Origin: Candidatus Anaeroferrophillus wilburensis
GTDB taxonomy: Bacteria; Desulfobacterota; Anaeroferrophillalia; Anaeroferrophillales; Anaeroferrophillaceae
Length of the DNA: 64,000 nt
Reading direction: 5' to 3'
Assembly: GCA_016934315.1 (NCBI GenBank)
Contig: JAFGSY010000006.1
Location: 1-64,000, forward strand
Positions 36,278-45,857 of the stretch are shown here, piece after piece. The translations under genes and the position numbers were made by a program. Each line of letters begins with the position of its first letter. The stretch's first letter is position 1. Below the pieces are notes generated by a model, which was not told the origin of the DNA, ran no database searches, and saw only the letters and a program-made list of their open reading frames with translations.

Positions 36278-37609
36278 TCAATGGGCGATCAGTTTCACAT
36301 CATCGATAAAGGAAAAATCGGGATCGGTCTGGGAGGTGTGGCAGACAACGCAGGTATCCTCGTCGATGGGTGTCCCGTAGGACAGGTCCGGCTTGGTGAC
36401 GTGCAGATGGCCCGAACCGTGGCACTGTTCACACTGGATATTGAACAGGTGCGGGGTTTTCTTCGGGGTGAGAAAGCCGATGCCGCCCTGGGGGTTGTTT
36501 TTGCCGGTGACATGGCAGGGGAGACAGTCGGGGCAGTAGTCCTTGCATTTTTTCTCCAGGCTGGCATATGCTTTCGCGTGGCGGCTCAGCTGCCAGGAAC
36601 CGACAATGGCCTGATGGCAGGGTGCGCAGGCCTGGACCCCCATATAGGTGGAGTCCTGCTGATCCGGTTGGGTTTCCTCCGCTTTTTGTTCCAGTTCAAT
36701 ATAGTGGCGGCGCAGCCACTCTTCATAGTCGCTCACTTGCCGGTCAACCGCCGGATCCGGGACAATATCTTTTTTACTGACCGGGAAGATGCCATGGGCG
36801 GCCGGCTGTCGGCTCGTCATATCCCAGTCCAGGTAGGAGATGGTTTTGCCCTGGTTGTTGTTTTTCACCAGATAGGTCTCGCCGACCTTTTCCGGTTCGG
36901 TGATCACCCCCCGCTGAGTTGCCAGGATGGCCAGATCGAAGCCGGGAATCTCGGCGAGCAGTTCGCGGGCTTTTCGATCGGAAAAATGGAGGACAATGAT
37001 GGCCAGATCATGGGGTTCGGTGGTGAGGATCTTTTGCAGCACCGGCAGCGGATTGAGAACCGTCAGCCCATGGATGGCCTTCTGCTCAAGTCGTTGATCG
37101 ATCGCTGATGCCACCAGAATCTTCTTCCCCCCTTTTTCCAAGACGACATGAGAAACAAGTCCGGGGAACAGCCCGGCAGGCAGATTGCTGCAGACCAGCG
37201 GCATCGCCTTGGCGGCGGAGGTTATGCCGGTAATGATCTCCCGGCCATAGATCAGCTCCTGGCCACCGGGAGTGAGGAGATCGGCGCCCATCTGTTCATA
37301 GACGCCGGTGATCAGAGAGGTCTGCCGGCGGTCAACCTGGAAATCCTTCTTGATGGTCGGTTTGGTCAACTCACCGGTATTGATCAGCAGCAACCGGTCG
37401 GCAGGGGTGGTTTGTCGCAGGGTGTTGATGATCGTTTGCTGCCGGGCAAGACCGCCGGCCTGATTTCGGTGTCAGCCGCAGGGTTTGACATAGCCATTGA
37501 GAGAACCAATGTAGATAATGCGCAGCGGTGCCGGTGGCTGCGCTGCTGCCGGTAGCAGAACGCCGCAGCTGAGAATCAGGAGTGTCGCTAGGATAAGTAT
37601 AACGCGCAT
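36278..37609 (-). CDS. Selenoprotein: second UshA-like/tetrahaem cytochrome c554-like protein
   Basis: 443 aa with the TGA at 37474-37472 read as Sec46. Signal peptide (residues 1-22), then LRIIYIGSLNGYV and KPCG-U-HRNQAGGLARQ, the same motif as Sec48 of the protein at 7178-8611. The UshA-like domain continues to about residue 330 and four CxxCH motifs follow (CAPCH, CLPCH, CEQCH, CVVCH). The metallophosphatase signature is lost further here (no Asp-x-His). A start inside the later ATGs would delete both signal peptide and motif, leaving exported haem motifs without a signal, so read-through is the better model. Divergent from uvrA; upstream of mnmG. Confidence 0.85.
37441..37459 (-). promoter_or_regulatory. 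SECIS-like hairpin of the second UshA-like selenoprotein
   Basis: On the minus strand GCC-GGC (37459-37454) pairs with GCC-(bulged C)-GGC (37447-37441), closing loop GGUCUU (37453-37448). The loop starts 18 nt after the UGA and shares GGUCU with the first paralogue and E. coli fdhF. Confidence 0.75.
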
Positions 37610-37730
37610 GTTCTTTGTTGTGCCGCCGCAGCTGTTTGCTGTCTTTGACTCTTTTTCTGAAAAGAGGTACTATTTGAAAATAGTTTGCCATTTTAACGTA
37701 TTCCTCCGCTAAATAGCAAGGAGGTTTTCT

Positions 37731-40541
37731 TTGAGGTTAGGCATGGATTGGATTGTTGTCAAAGGGGCCCGGGAGCATAATCTGAAGAATATTGATGTGG
37801 AGATTCCCCGCAATAAGCTGGTGGTGGTCACCGGCCTGAGCGGTTCCGGCAAATCATCACTGGCCTTTGATACGGTGTATGCTGAAGGGCAGCGCCGCTA
37901 TGTTGAATCATTGTCAGCTTATGCCCGGCAGTTTCTGCAATTGATGGATAAGCCCGATGTGGATGAAATCACCGGTCTTTCGCCGGCGATTGCCATCGAA
38001 CAGAAACGAGTGTCCCATAACCCCCGGTCAACGGTGGGTACGGTGACCGAGATTTATGACTATCTGCGGCTGTTATTTGCCCGGGTGGGAACGCCGTCAT
38101 GTTACCAATGCGGCCGGGAGATCGCGCCTCAAACCGTTAGTCAGATAGTTGATACGGTGGCCGGCCTGCCGGCCGGCAGCCGCATCCTGATTTTGGCACC
38201 CCTGGTGCGTGGACGCAAAGGGGAGTATCGTAAACTGTTCGCCGATTTGGTCCGCCAGGGTTTCCTCCGGGTTGAAGTGGATGGTTGCATGTATGCTCTG
38301 GAGGAGGTGCCGGAACTGGATCGTTACCAGAACCATGATATTGATCTGGTGGTTGATCGGCTGATTATTGGTGGAGATCTGCAGCGTCGGCTCACCGATT
38401 CGGTTGAACTGGCTCTGGCCAAAACCGATGGTGTGGTGGCTGTTCAGGTGATGGAGGGCCAGCGGCAGCTGTTTTCCACCCGGCTGGCCTGTGTCCACTG
38501 TGGCATCAGTTTTGCCGAAATTTCTCCCCGTCTTTTTTCCTTCAACAACCCCCACGGTGCCTGCCCCCGTTGTGCCGGGTTGGGGAATGAGGTTTTTTTT
38601 GATCCCCACCTGGTGGTGCCCAATCCTTCCCTGTCCCTGCGGGAGGGGGCGGTGGCCCCCTGGCACCGCTCCCAACCTTTTTATCAGGAGCATGTGCTGT
38701 TGCCGCTCGCCCGCCACTATGGTTTTGATCTCTATCAGCCGTTTCAGGATTTGTCCCGTGAGGTCCAGGATATCATCCTCTACGGCAGCGGTGATGAGAA
38801 AATTCCCGGTCTGCTGGCCGAGGGGCGCCGTGGCCGCATCCCGGCCCGCATCTTTGAGGGCGTTATCCCGGCACTGGAGCGCAAACACCGGTTGCAGGAG
38901 GGTGCTGATGATGAGCTGCGCAAATATCTCTCGCCGGCAGCCTGTCCCGACTGCGGCGGCAGCCGCCTGAAAAAGGAAAGCCTCCATGTCACGATTGGCG
39001 GCCAAAACATCTATCAACTGGCCTCCCTGTCGTTGCCGGAGACATTGGCTTTTATCCGGCAGATAACGTTGCCGCCGGCCCGCCAGGCCATAGCCAGCCG
39101 AGTGCTCCAGGAGGTGGAGCAGCGTCTCTCGTTTCTCCTCGATGTGGGACTTGACTATCTGACCCTGGCGCGGGAATCGGCCACCCTCTCGGGCGGTGAA
39201 TCCCAGCGCATCCGCCTGGCAACCCAGATCGGTTCGGGGCTTACCGGTGTGCTCTATGTTCTTGATGAGCCCAGCATCGGCCTGCATCAGCGGGATAATG
39301 AAAAGTTGCTGGCGTCGCTTTTCCGGCTCCGTGATCTTGGCAATACCCTGCTGGTGGTGGAGCATGACCAGGATACCATCATGCGTGCCGACCATGTTAT
39401 CGACATGGGCCCCGGGGCCGGTCGGCTGGGAGGTGAGGTGGTGGCCCAGGGGACGTCGGCGGCTATTGCTGCCGGAGATTCCCTCACCGGTCAATACCTG
39501 GCCGGCAGGCTGTCCATCGAGGTTCCCGCCCACCGGCGGACGGATCCCGGCCGGGTGCTGTCCATCAAAGGGGCGTCAATTCATAATCTGAAACGGCTTG
39601 CGGTCGATTTCCCCCTTGGCAAGTTCATCTGCGTCACCGGGGTATCCGGCTCGGGCAAGAGCAGCCTGGTGAATGATACCCTCTTTCCCGTGCTTCATAA
39701 TCATCTCCATGGTTCCTATAAATCAGCCGGCCCGATTGAGGAGATTGATGGTCTGCAGTATCTTGACAAAGTCATCAATATCGACCAGAGTCCCATCGGT
39801 CGGACGCCCCGTTCCAATCCGGCCACCTATACCGGTGTCTTTACCGCCATTCGAGAACTCTTTGCCGCCCTTCCTGAAGCCAGGGTGCGGGGCTACCGTC
39901 CCGGCCGCTTCAGTTTCAATATCAAGGGTGGCCGCTGCGAAGCCTGCCGGGGGGAGGGAATGATGCGGGTGGAGATGCATTTTCTGCCCGATGTTTTCGT
40001 TACCTGTGACACCTGCGGTGGCAGCCGTTTTAACCGGGATACCCTTGAAGTGCACTACAAGGGCAAGCAGATTGCTGAAGTGTTGGCCATGACCGTCAAT
40101 CAGGCGGCGGAGTTTTTTGCCGCTATTCCAAAAATTGTCACCAAACTGCAGACCCTCCAGGATGTGGGGCTGGGCTATATTGCCTTGGGACAGGCGGCGG
40201 TAACCCTGTCGGGCGGTGAAGCTCAGCGAGTCAAACTTTCCCGGGAACTGGGCAAACGGGCCACCGGCAGGACCTTCTATCTATTGGATGAACCGACCAC
40301 CGGTCTGCATTTTCATGACGTCCGTCAGCTGCTTCAGGTTCTCCAGCGGTTGGTTGACGAGGGGAACACGGTACTGGTGGTCGAACATAATCTGGAAGTC
40401 ATCAAGGTTGCTGATTACCTGGTTGATCTGGGACCTGAGGGTGGGGCACGAGGTGGTGAACTGATCGCCTGCGGGACGCCGGAAGAGGTGGCGGCAGTCA
40501 GCCGATCGGCGACCGGTTTCTATCTGCGGGCTGTGCTGTGA
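37731..40541 (+). CDS. uvrA: Excinuclease ABC subunit A
   Basis: 936 aa, full length. DNA-damage-recognition ATPase of nucleotide excision repair. Two ABC modules are visible: Walker [10 protein letters not shown] at the N-terminus and GVSGSGKSS in the second half, each with an LSGGE signature; zinc-binding CxxC pairs include CVHC...CPRC and CEAC...CDTC. An AAGGAGG (37718-37724) lies 6 nt before TTG 37731, so I chose TTG. ATG 37743 ([11 protein letters not shown]) would match the usual family start but has poorer spacing. Single gene with its own ribosome site. Confidence 0.96.
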   Translation: MRLGMDWIVVKGAREHNLKNIDVEIPRNKLVVVTGLSGSGKSSLAFDTVYAEGQRRYVESLSAYARQFLQLMDKPDVDEITGLSPAIAIEQKRVSHNPRSTVGTVTEIYDYLRLLFARVGTPSCYQCGREIAPQTVSQIVDTVAGLPAGSRILILAPLVRGRKGEYRKLFADLVRQGFLRVEVDGCMYALEEVPELDRYQNHDIDLVVDRLIIGGDLQRRLTDSVELALAKTDGVVAVQVMEGQRQLFSTRLACVHCGISFAEISPRLFSFNNPHGACPRCAGLGNEVFFDPHLVVPNPSLSLREGAVAPWHRSQPFYQEHVLLPLARHYGFDLYQPFQDLSREVQDIILYGSGDEKIPGLLAEGRRGRIPARIFEGVIPALERKHRLQEGADDELRKYLSPAACPDCGGSRLKKESLHVTIGGQNIYQLASLSLPETLAFIRQITLPPARQAIASRVLQEVEQRLSFLLDVGLDYLTLARESATLSGGESQRIRLATQIGSGLTGVLYVLDEPSIGLHQRDNEKLLASLFRLRDLGNTLLVVEHDQDTIMRADHVIDMGPGAGRLGGEVVAQGTSAAIAAGDSLTGQYLAGRLSIEVPAHRRTDPGRVLSIKGASIHNLKRLAVDFPLGKFICVTGVSGSGKSSLVNDTLFPVLHNHLHGSYKSAGPIEEIDGLQYLDKVINIDQSPIGRTPRSNPATYTGVFTAIRELFAALPEARVRGYRPGRFSFNIKGGRCEACRGEGMMRVEMHFLPDVFVTCDTCGGSRFNRDTLEVHYKGKQIAEVLAMTVNQAAEFFAAIPKIVTKLQTLQDVGLGYIALGQAAVTLSGGEAQRVKLSRELGKRATGRTFYLLDEPTTGLHFHDVRQLLQVLQRLVDEGNTVLVVEHNLEVIKVADYLVDLGPEGGARGGELIACGTPEEVAAVSRSATGFYLRAVL

Positions 40542-40580
40542 GCAGGTCGTGAAGAGGGTGACGTGCCGCAGGAGGAAAAA

Positions 40581-40609
40581 CACCCTCCAGAAGAAAACTC
40601 TGGAGGGTG
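40581..40609 (-). terminator. Terminator of rex (possibly shared with uvrA)
   Basis: An 11-bp perfect stem (40581-40591 with 40599-40609), 7-nt loop, between convergent uvrA and rex. On the minus strand it is followed by GTTTTT, so it serves rex best. Confidence 0.75.
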
Positions 40610-40625
40610 CCTGGACGGGGTTCGA

Positions 40626-41297
40626 CTATCTGTTCTTTTTTATCTGCCGCCGTCGTCGGGGGTGTTTACTGGACAGGAGATAGGCTAAATTGTCCAGTTC
40701 GCTGAGGATGGAGACATTGCGCATGGTGACATGTTCAGGAACTTTAACTTTAAAGGGCGCAAAGTTGAGAATGCCGGTCACGCCGCCCTTGACCAGCAGG
40801 TCGGCGGTTCCCTGGGCATACTGAGCGGGAACGGTTACGATGCCGATCATTGCTTTTTCACGGCTGGTGGTTTCCGCCAGTTCGTCCACGGACTGGATGA
40901 TAACCCCTTCAGTGACTTCGGTGCCGATCTTGCGGGGGTCGCTGTCAAATGCGGCCACCATGCGGAAACCATGGATGCGGAAAAAGGTGAAGTTCAACAG
41001 GGCCTGGCCCAGATGGCCAACCCCCACCAGGACCGTCGGCCAGATGATGTCCAGGCCGAGAATGATCTTGATTTGTTCAGCCAGCTCTTTTGTATCGTAG
41101 CCGACGCCGCGGACGCCGAATTCGCCAAAATAGGAGAGATCTTTTCTGATCTGTGCAGGGCTTATCTGGCAAGAATCTCCCAGCAATTCCGAAGAAACGA
41201 CCTGAAACCCTTCATCGTCAAGCCTTTCCAGGCAGTTGATGTAGGTGGAAAGACGCTTGATGGTTGCTTCCGGTATTTTTACCTCTTTCTGCTTCAT
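40626..41297 (-). CDS. rex: Redox-sensing transcriptional repressor Rex
   Basis: 223 aa. N-terminal winged helix (LPEATIKRLSTYINCL-like start, then SSELLGDSCQISPAQIRKDLSYFG, the signature of Rex) followed by a Rossmann domain with GVGHLGQAL that senses NADH/NAD+. Rex releases DNA at high NADH and controls fermentation and respiration genes. Start ATG 41297 with GGAG 5 nt upstream; GTG 41303 is an alternative. A Rex box lies in its own promoter. The C-terminus is strongly basic (KHPRRRRQIKKNR), longer than usual. Confidence 0.93.
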   Translation of the reverse strand: MKQKEVKIPEATIKRLSTYINCLERLDDEGFQVVSSELLGDSCQISPAQIRKDLSYFGEFGVRGVGYDTKELAEQIKIILGLDIIWPTVLVGVGHLGQALLNFTFFRIHGFRMVAAFDSDPRKIGTEVTEGVIIQSVDELAETTSREKAMIGIVTVPAQYAQGTADLLVKGGVTGILNFAPFKVKVPEHVTMRNVSILSELDNLAYLLSSKHPRRRRQIKKNR

Positions 41298-41390
41298 AAT
41301 CACTCCACTGCTTTTCCCTGATTCCAGACCCCCTGTGTGTTGGTGGAAATTTCAGGATAGAATAGCTGGTAATCGCCATCAATAAGACAA

Positions 41391-41420
41391 AAAATATCGT
41401 GATAGTTATCACATTAACAA
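41391..41420 (-). promoter_or_regulatory. rex promoter with embedded Rex operator
   Basis: Minus strand TTGTTA (41420-41415), 18 nt, TATTTT (41396-41391). The spacer contains a perfect dyad GTGATAGTTATCAC apart from its centre (41399-41412), matching the known Rex site core GTGA-N6-TCAC. Repression by occlusion of polymerase and hence autoregulation follows. Confidence 0.7.
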
Positions 41421-41489
41421 GAATAAACTCAAGAAAAAAAAGGAATAGCAGCTATTTTTTTAGTGGTTTCGAGGTGAGGGTGCAAACCG

Positions 41490-41518
41490 TTGACAAGCGA
41501 GGTCTTTTCCTTTAGAAA
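41490..41518 (+). promoter_or_regulatory. Sigma-70 promoter of the proB operon
   Basis: TTGACA (41490-41495), 17 nt, TAGAAA (41513-41518), about 40 nt before proB. It diverges from the rex promoter about 70 bp away. Confidence 0.6.
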
Positions 41519-41560
41519 CGAAAGAAAAGAAGTGTTCGATCGGGAGGTAACGTAAGGGTT

Positions 41561-42730
41561 ATGCAGGAACAGCAGGAGTCGGTGGCAGGTCGGCTTGGGG
41601 GCCGCCAATCATACCTGGAAACACCCCATCTGGTGGTGGTCAAGTTGGGCAGTGCCGTGCTGACGGATGCTCAGGGGCGATTGGATGGAGAATTTTTCAG
41701 CCGCTTTGCCACGGAAATTTCCCTGTTGATCGGGAGTGGCTACCGTTTTGTCATTGTTACCTCCGGGGCGGTTGCAGCCGGCCGCGAAGTGTTGGGTTAC
41801 CGGCAGGCGCCGGCGACGATTCCGGAGAAGCAGGCGTGCGCCGCGGTCGGTCAGGTCCGCCTCATGTGGCAGTATGAACAGGCTTTTGCCGCCCACCGGC
41901 AGATTGTTGGCCAGGTGCTGTTGACTGGCGATGATATCTACAACCGGCGGCGCTATCTGAATGCCAGACATACCATCACCACCCTGCTGCAGAAAGGGGT
42001 TATTCCGATTGTCAACGAAAATGACACGGTGGTGGTGCGGGAGATAAAGTTTGGTGATAATGATAACCTGGCGGCCCTGCTCACCTCGCTGGCTGAAGTT
42101 GATCTGCTGATCATGTTGACCGATATTGATGGTTTCTATGCCGAGGACCCCAAAGTAAATCCCGGCGCCGACCTTATCTCGATGGTTTCTGAAGTTGATA
42201 GTGATATTGAATCACTGGCCAGCCTGACCAAAAGTTCACTCGGCAGCGGCGGGATGGTGGGTAAACTGCAGGGAGTCAAAAAAGCGGCCGCCTACGGCAT
42301 CCCCAGCGTCATTGCCAATGGTAAGCGGGCCGGTGTTGTGACCAGGATTCTGGCCGGTGATCAAGAGGGAACGTTGTTTCTCCCCCGGCAGAACCGCCTT
42401 ACCTGTCGTAAGCATTGGCTTGCCTATGCGGTCCAGCCCCGCGGGGTGCTGACGCTTGATCCGGGGGCGGTGCGGGCGCTGGTCAACGGTGGTAAGAGCC
42501 TCTTGTCTTCGGGCATTATCGGGGTGGAGGGCAGCTTTGGGGTTGGCGAGCCGGTATCCTGCTGTGACGAAGGTGGCCGGGAAATTGCCAGGGGTCTGGT
42601 CAATTATGCCGCTGAAGAGATCTCTAAGCTGCGGGGAAGCCATTCCCGGGATATTGAAGCAGTGTTGGGGTACTGTTCCGTTGATGAAATAATTCATCGG
42701 GATAATCTGGTGGTGCTCGCTGAACAGTGA
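41561..42730 (+). CDS. proB: Glutamate 5-kinase
   Basis: 389 aa: amino-acid kinase domain (VVKLGSAVLTD near residue 26, TSGAVAAG, NENDTV, FGDNDNLAA) plus a C-terminal PUA domain (from about 285). First step of proline synthesis. A non-conserved N-terminal extension of about 20 residues precedes the kinase start. First gene of a long operon; usually preceded by obg in related genomes, which is absent here. GGGAGGTAA precedes the ATG. Confidence 0.95.
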   Translation: MQEQQESVAGRLGGRQSYLETPHLVVVKLGSAVLTDAQGRLDGEFFSRFATEISLLIGSGYRFVIVTSGAVAAGREVLGYRQAPATIPEKQACAAVGQVRLMWQYEQAFAAHRQIVGQVLLTGDDIYNRRRYLNARHTITTLLQKGVIPIVNENDTVVVREIKFGDNDNLAALLTSLAEVDLLIMLTDIDGFYAEDPKVNPGADLISMVSEVDSDIESLASLTKSSLGSGGMVGKLQGVKKAAAYGIPSVIANGKRAGVVTRILAGDQEGTLFLPRQNRLTCRKHWLAYAVQPRGVLTLDPGAVRALVNGGKSLLSSGIIGVEGSFGVGEPVSCCDEGGREIARGLVNYAAEEISKLRGSHSRDIEAVLGYCSVDEIIHRDNLVVLAEQ

Positions 42731-42829
42731 CCGTGAGTGCCGTGTATGCCGAAACAATCGTAGTGCTGGATCAATTGCGGATATCGTGTTTCGATGGTCT
42801 GCTGGACGAATGCAAAGGGGATAGATAGC

Positions 42830-44086
42830 ATGTCAATGGTGCAGGAAATTACGGCCATGGCCCGCCAGGTCAAGGATGCTTCCAGAGTGCTGGCGACCAT
42901 GGGAACCACAGAGAAAGATCATGCCCTGAGATTGATGGCCGCCGGGCTTCGGGAGCGGCGGGCTTTTTTGCAGGAGCAGAACCGCCTGGATCTGACGGCC
43001 GCACGGCAGCAGGGTCTGTCACCGGCGATGATTGACCGGCTGACGTTGAGTGACGGGGTGATCGAAGCGATGGCTGTCGGTCTCGAGGAGGTTGCCGCTT
43101 TTGCCGATCCGGTGGGTGAAGTGACCCGGATGTGGAAACGGCCCAACGGTCTGCTGGTGGGTAAAATGAGGATTCCTTTGGGGGTTATCGGGATGATTTA
43201 TGAGTCCCGACCCAATGTTACTGCCGATGCTGCCGGTCTCTGTTTGAAAGCCGGCAACGGGGTTATCCTGCGGGGCGGATCGGAGGCGATCCATTCCAAT
43301 CTGGCCATTCTCAAGGTTCTCCATGACGCGCTGGCAGCTACGTCGATTCCCCGGGAGGTCATCCAGGTTATTCCGCTGACCGACCGGCAGGCGATTACCG
43401 AGATGCTCAAACTGGAAGACTGTATTGATCTGGTCATTCCCCGTGGCGGTGAAGGCCTCATCCGTTTTGTGGTGGAGCATTCCCGAATTCCGGTGATTAA
43501 ACACTATAAAGGGGTTTGTCATGTTTTTGTTGATCAGGATGCTGACTTGGTGATGGCCAGGGAGATTGTCATTAATGCCAAAACCCACCGTCCTGGAGTC
43601 TGTAATGCCCTTGAAACCCTGCTAGTTCACCGGGACATTGCGCCGGCTTTTCTGCCCCTGATTGTTGACGCTTTGCGCCGGGCCCACGTGGAGGTCCGCG
43701 GCTGTGAGCAGGCCAGGGTTCTGGTTCCCGATCTGGTGGCAGCGACGGAAGAGGACTGGCATGCGGAGTATCTCTCCCTGATTCTGGCGGTGCGGGTGGT
43801 TGATGACTTGGACCGGGCTGTGGAACATATCAACCGTTACGGCTCAGACCATACCGAGACCATAGTGACCAGCAGCTACGAACGTTCCCAGGAATTTCTC
43901 CAGCGGGTCAATTCTTCGGTGGTCATGGTGAATGCCTCAACCCGTTTCAGTGACGGCGGCCAGATGGGGCTGGGGGCCGAGATCGGTATCAGTACCACCA
44001 AATTGCACGCTTACGGACCCATGGGGCTGGAAGGGTTAACAACGACCAAGTATATCATCTATGGCAATGGACAGATCAGACAGTAA
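42830..44086 (+). CDS. proA: Gamma-glutamyl phosphate reductase
   Basis: 418 aa, full length. NADPH-dependent second step of proline synthesis, producing glutamate-5-semialdehyde. The catalytic cysteine lies in RPGVCNALETLL, and the segments IYESRPNVTADAAGLCLK and GLGAEIGISTTKLHAYGPMG are typical. Start ATG 42830 with AAAGGGGA upstream; an earlier in-frame ATG at 42794 has no such site. Ends inside nadD. Confidence 0.96.
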   Translation: MSMVQEITAMARQVKDASRVLATMGTTEKDHALRLMAAGLRERRAFLQEQNRLDLTAARQQGLSPAMIDRLTLSDGVIEAMAVGLEEVAAFADPVGEVTRMWKRPNGLLVGKMRIPLGVIGMIYESRPNVTADAAGLCLKAGNGVILRGGSEAIHSNLAILKVLHDALAATSIPREVIQVIPLTDRQAITEMLKLEDCIDLVIPRGGEGLIRFVVEHSRIPVIKHYKGVCHVFVDQDADLVMAREIVINAKTHRPGVCNALETLLVHRDIAPAFLPLIVDALRRAHVEVRGCEQARVLVPDLVAATEEDWHAEYLSLILAVRVVDDLDRAVEHINRYGSDHTETIVTSSYERSQEFLQRVNSSVVMVNASTRFSDGGQMGLGAEIGISTTKLHAYGPMGLEGLTTTKYIIYGNGQIRQ

Positions 44087-44735
44087 ACGGGTGGGTGTTT
44101 TTGGCGGTACCTTTGACCCAATTCACTATGGTCATCTGCGGCCAGCTCTCGAGGTTTTTCAGGCCTGCAGCCTTGATGAGCTCTATTTTATGCCGGCGGC
44201 CGTCCCCCCTCATAAGCAACAGCGGCCTGTTTCTCCGGCAGCCATGAGACTGGCCATGATCGACCTGGCGGTCAGCGGTACGCCGGGCTTTTACAGCTCT
44301 TCCTATGAATTGGACAAAGGGGGTACCTCCTATTCCATCGACACCCTGAGTGCATTTCAGAATGTCATCGGTGGCCGCCTTTTTTTTATTGTCGGTCGGG
44401 ATGCTTTTGCTGATATTGCCACCTGGAAATCCTATGGGAACCTTTTTGGCGTGGCCAATTTCATCGTCATGTCCCGGGCCGGAATTGAGTCGAAAGGGGT
44501 AGATGCTGGAAATCTCGAGGTTTTTCCCGTTGCTATCAGGGGTGATTTTTGTTATGAGGGGGAAGGAGCCTATCGGCACCGCTCCGGCAACCTGGTTTTG
44601 TTCCAGTCGGTTACCCGGTTTGATATCTCTTCGAGCATGATCAGAGGAGAAAGATTGGCGGGGCGTTCCATCGCCTATCTGGTGCCGGCGGCGGTCGAGC
44701 ATTATATTCGTGAGCACGATTTGTATCTGAGCTGA
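44061..44735 (+). CDS. nadD: Nicotinate-nucleotide adenylyltransferase
   Basis: 224 aa. Transfers AMP to nicotinate mononucleotide in NAD synthesis. The nucleotidyltransferase motif is GGTFDPIHYGHLRPA near the N-terminus and the C-terminal motif is ISSSMIRG. The start (ATG 44061 or 44067) lies within proA's last codons, so translation is coupled. Confidence 0.93.
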   Translation: MAMDRSDSKRVGVFGGTFDPIHYGHLRPALEVFQACSLDELYFMPAAVPPHKQQRPVSPAAMRLAMIDLAVSGTPGFYSSSYELDKGGTSYSIDTLSAFQNVIGGRLFFIVGRDAFADIATWKSYGNLFGVANFIVMSRAGIESKGVDAGNLEVFPVAIRGDFCYEGEGAYRHRSGNLVLFQSVTRFDISSSMIRGERLAGRSIAYLVPAAVEHYIREHDLYLS

Positions 44736-44810
44736 ATAGCGTACTCACTGCTGGTTTGTTGATCTGTTGTTCGGCCGGGTGACCGGCCGCTTATCCCGCC
44801 ATCCGGGCTG

Positions 44811-45197
44811 TTGCCCCATGGTTGTTGCGAGGTTATCATCGAAACATCTAATCTGTTGGCAAAAGTAGCCGTGGTTTTTCGGGCCGTTGAAGATAAAAAA
44901 GGCGAACGGCCGGTAGTTCTCGATCTACGGGGCATCTCTTCCGTTACTGATATTCTGGTGGTGTGCAGCGGTCATTCCGACCGGCACGTGCAGGCGGTGG
45001 CTGAGAATATTTACGTGACGATGAAGCATGAGGGGATTATGCCTCTGGGAGTAGAAGGGATGCATGAGGGGCGCTGGGCGCTTCTGGATTACGACGACAT
45101 TATCGTCCATGTCTTTCATGAGCCGGTCCGGGAGTTCTATGATCTGGAAGGGGTCTGGCGTGATGCCCCCCGCTTGGATCTTGCCGGGAGTTCTTAA
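44811..45197 (+). CDS. rsfS: Ribosomal silencing factor RsfS
   Basis: About 115-128 aa. Binds L14 and blocks subunit joining in starvation. The core VVLDLRGISSVTDILVVCSGHSDRHVQAV and EGMHEGRWALLDYDDIIVHVF are diagnostic. No ATG lies in a sensible place: the only common in-frame starts are TTG 44811 and a late TTG within the conserved region. An ATC after GCGAGG (about 44838) would fit the family start, so the start is unresolved. Follows nadD, its normal neighbour. Confidence 0.88.
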   Translation: MPHGCCEVIIETSNLLAKVAVVFRAVEDKKGERPVVLDLRGISSVTDILVVCSGHSDRHVQAVAENIYVTMKHEGIMPLGVEGMHEGRWALLDYDDIIVHVFHEPVREFYDLEGVWRDAPRLDLAGSS

Positions 45198-45199
45198 GG

Positions 45200-45673
45200 G
45201 TGCAGCTGAAGTTCCTGTTTGTCGGCAAAACCAAGCAGTTCCGCTGGCAGCAGGAAATCGATGATTATCTGGGCCGGCTTGGACGTTATGCTCCGGTCCA
45301 GTTGCAGGAGCTGAAGGAAGGTCATCTGGGGAGCAAGGAAGAGCCGAGACTCTTCTGTCAGCGTCAGGCGCCGAAGCTGGTGCAGGCCTTGAACCGGGAT
45401 AACTTTTTCCGGGTGGTGCTGGCCGAACAGGGGAAGACCAGTACCACCAGCCAGCTGGCGGCCCAGTTGGAGCGATGGTTGCTGAGCGGCCGGCGGGGGA
45501 TTGTTTTTCTGGTTGGTGGTCCTTTCGGCATGGCGCCGGCAGTCAAAGATGAGGCGGATTATCTGCTCTCCCTTTCCCCACTCACCTTTACCCACGACAT
45601 GGCCCGGTTGATCCTGCTGGAGCAGCTCTATCGGGCGATGACGATTATCAAGGGGGAACCGTACCATTATTAA
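45200..45673 (+). CDS. rlmH: 23S rRNA pseudouridine-1915 N3-methyltransferase
   Basis: 157 aa, SPOUT fold; methylates pseudouridine 1915 in 23S rRNA. Family features are the N-terminal LKFLFVGKTK, the SAM-knot segment VFLVGGPFGM, and the C-terminal HDMARLILLEQLYRAMTI and EPYHY. GTG start, 2 bp after rsfS, the usual partnership. Confidence 0.95.
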   Translation: MQLKFLFVGKTKQFRWQQEIDDYLGRLGRYAPVQLQELKEGHLGSKEEPRLFCQRQAPKLVQALNRDNFFRVVLAEQGKTSTTSQLAAQLERWLLSGRRGIVFLVGGPFGMAPAVKDEADYLLSLSPLTFTHDMARLILLEQLYRAMTIIKGEPYHY

Positions 45674-45857
45674 TGGCGGTGGAAGGTGGATTGTGCAAAG
45701 CCGGCGGTCCCATGGTTGTCCGTTGTTGTAGGTGAAATTTGTCTGGTGCCGCTGGTTTTTAAACGTGGCAGACATCATCCTTTAACCCTTGACCTGCAGC
45801 CTAATACGTTAAAGCCGACCACCATTCCCCATAACCCTTGAGCTTGTAGATGATTCG

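Noticed and set aside
37371-37691. Separate minus-strand gene overlapping the second UshA-like start
   Set aside because: Different frame and no recognisable product; the reading through the TGA restores a signal peptide and the shared motif.
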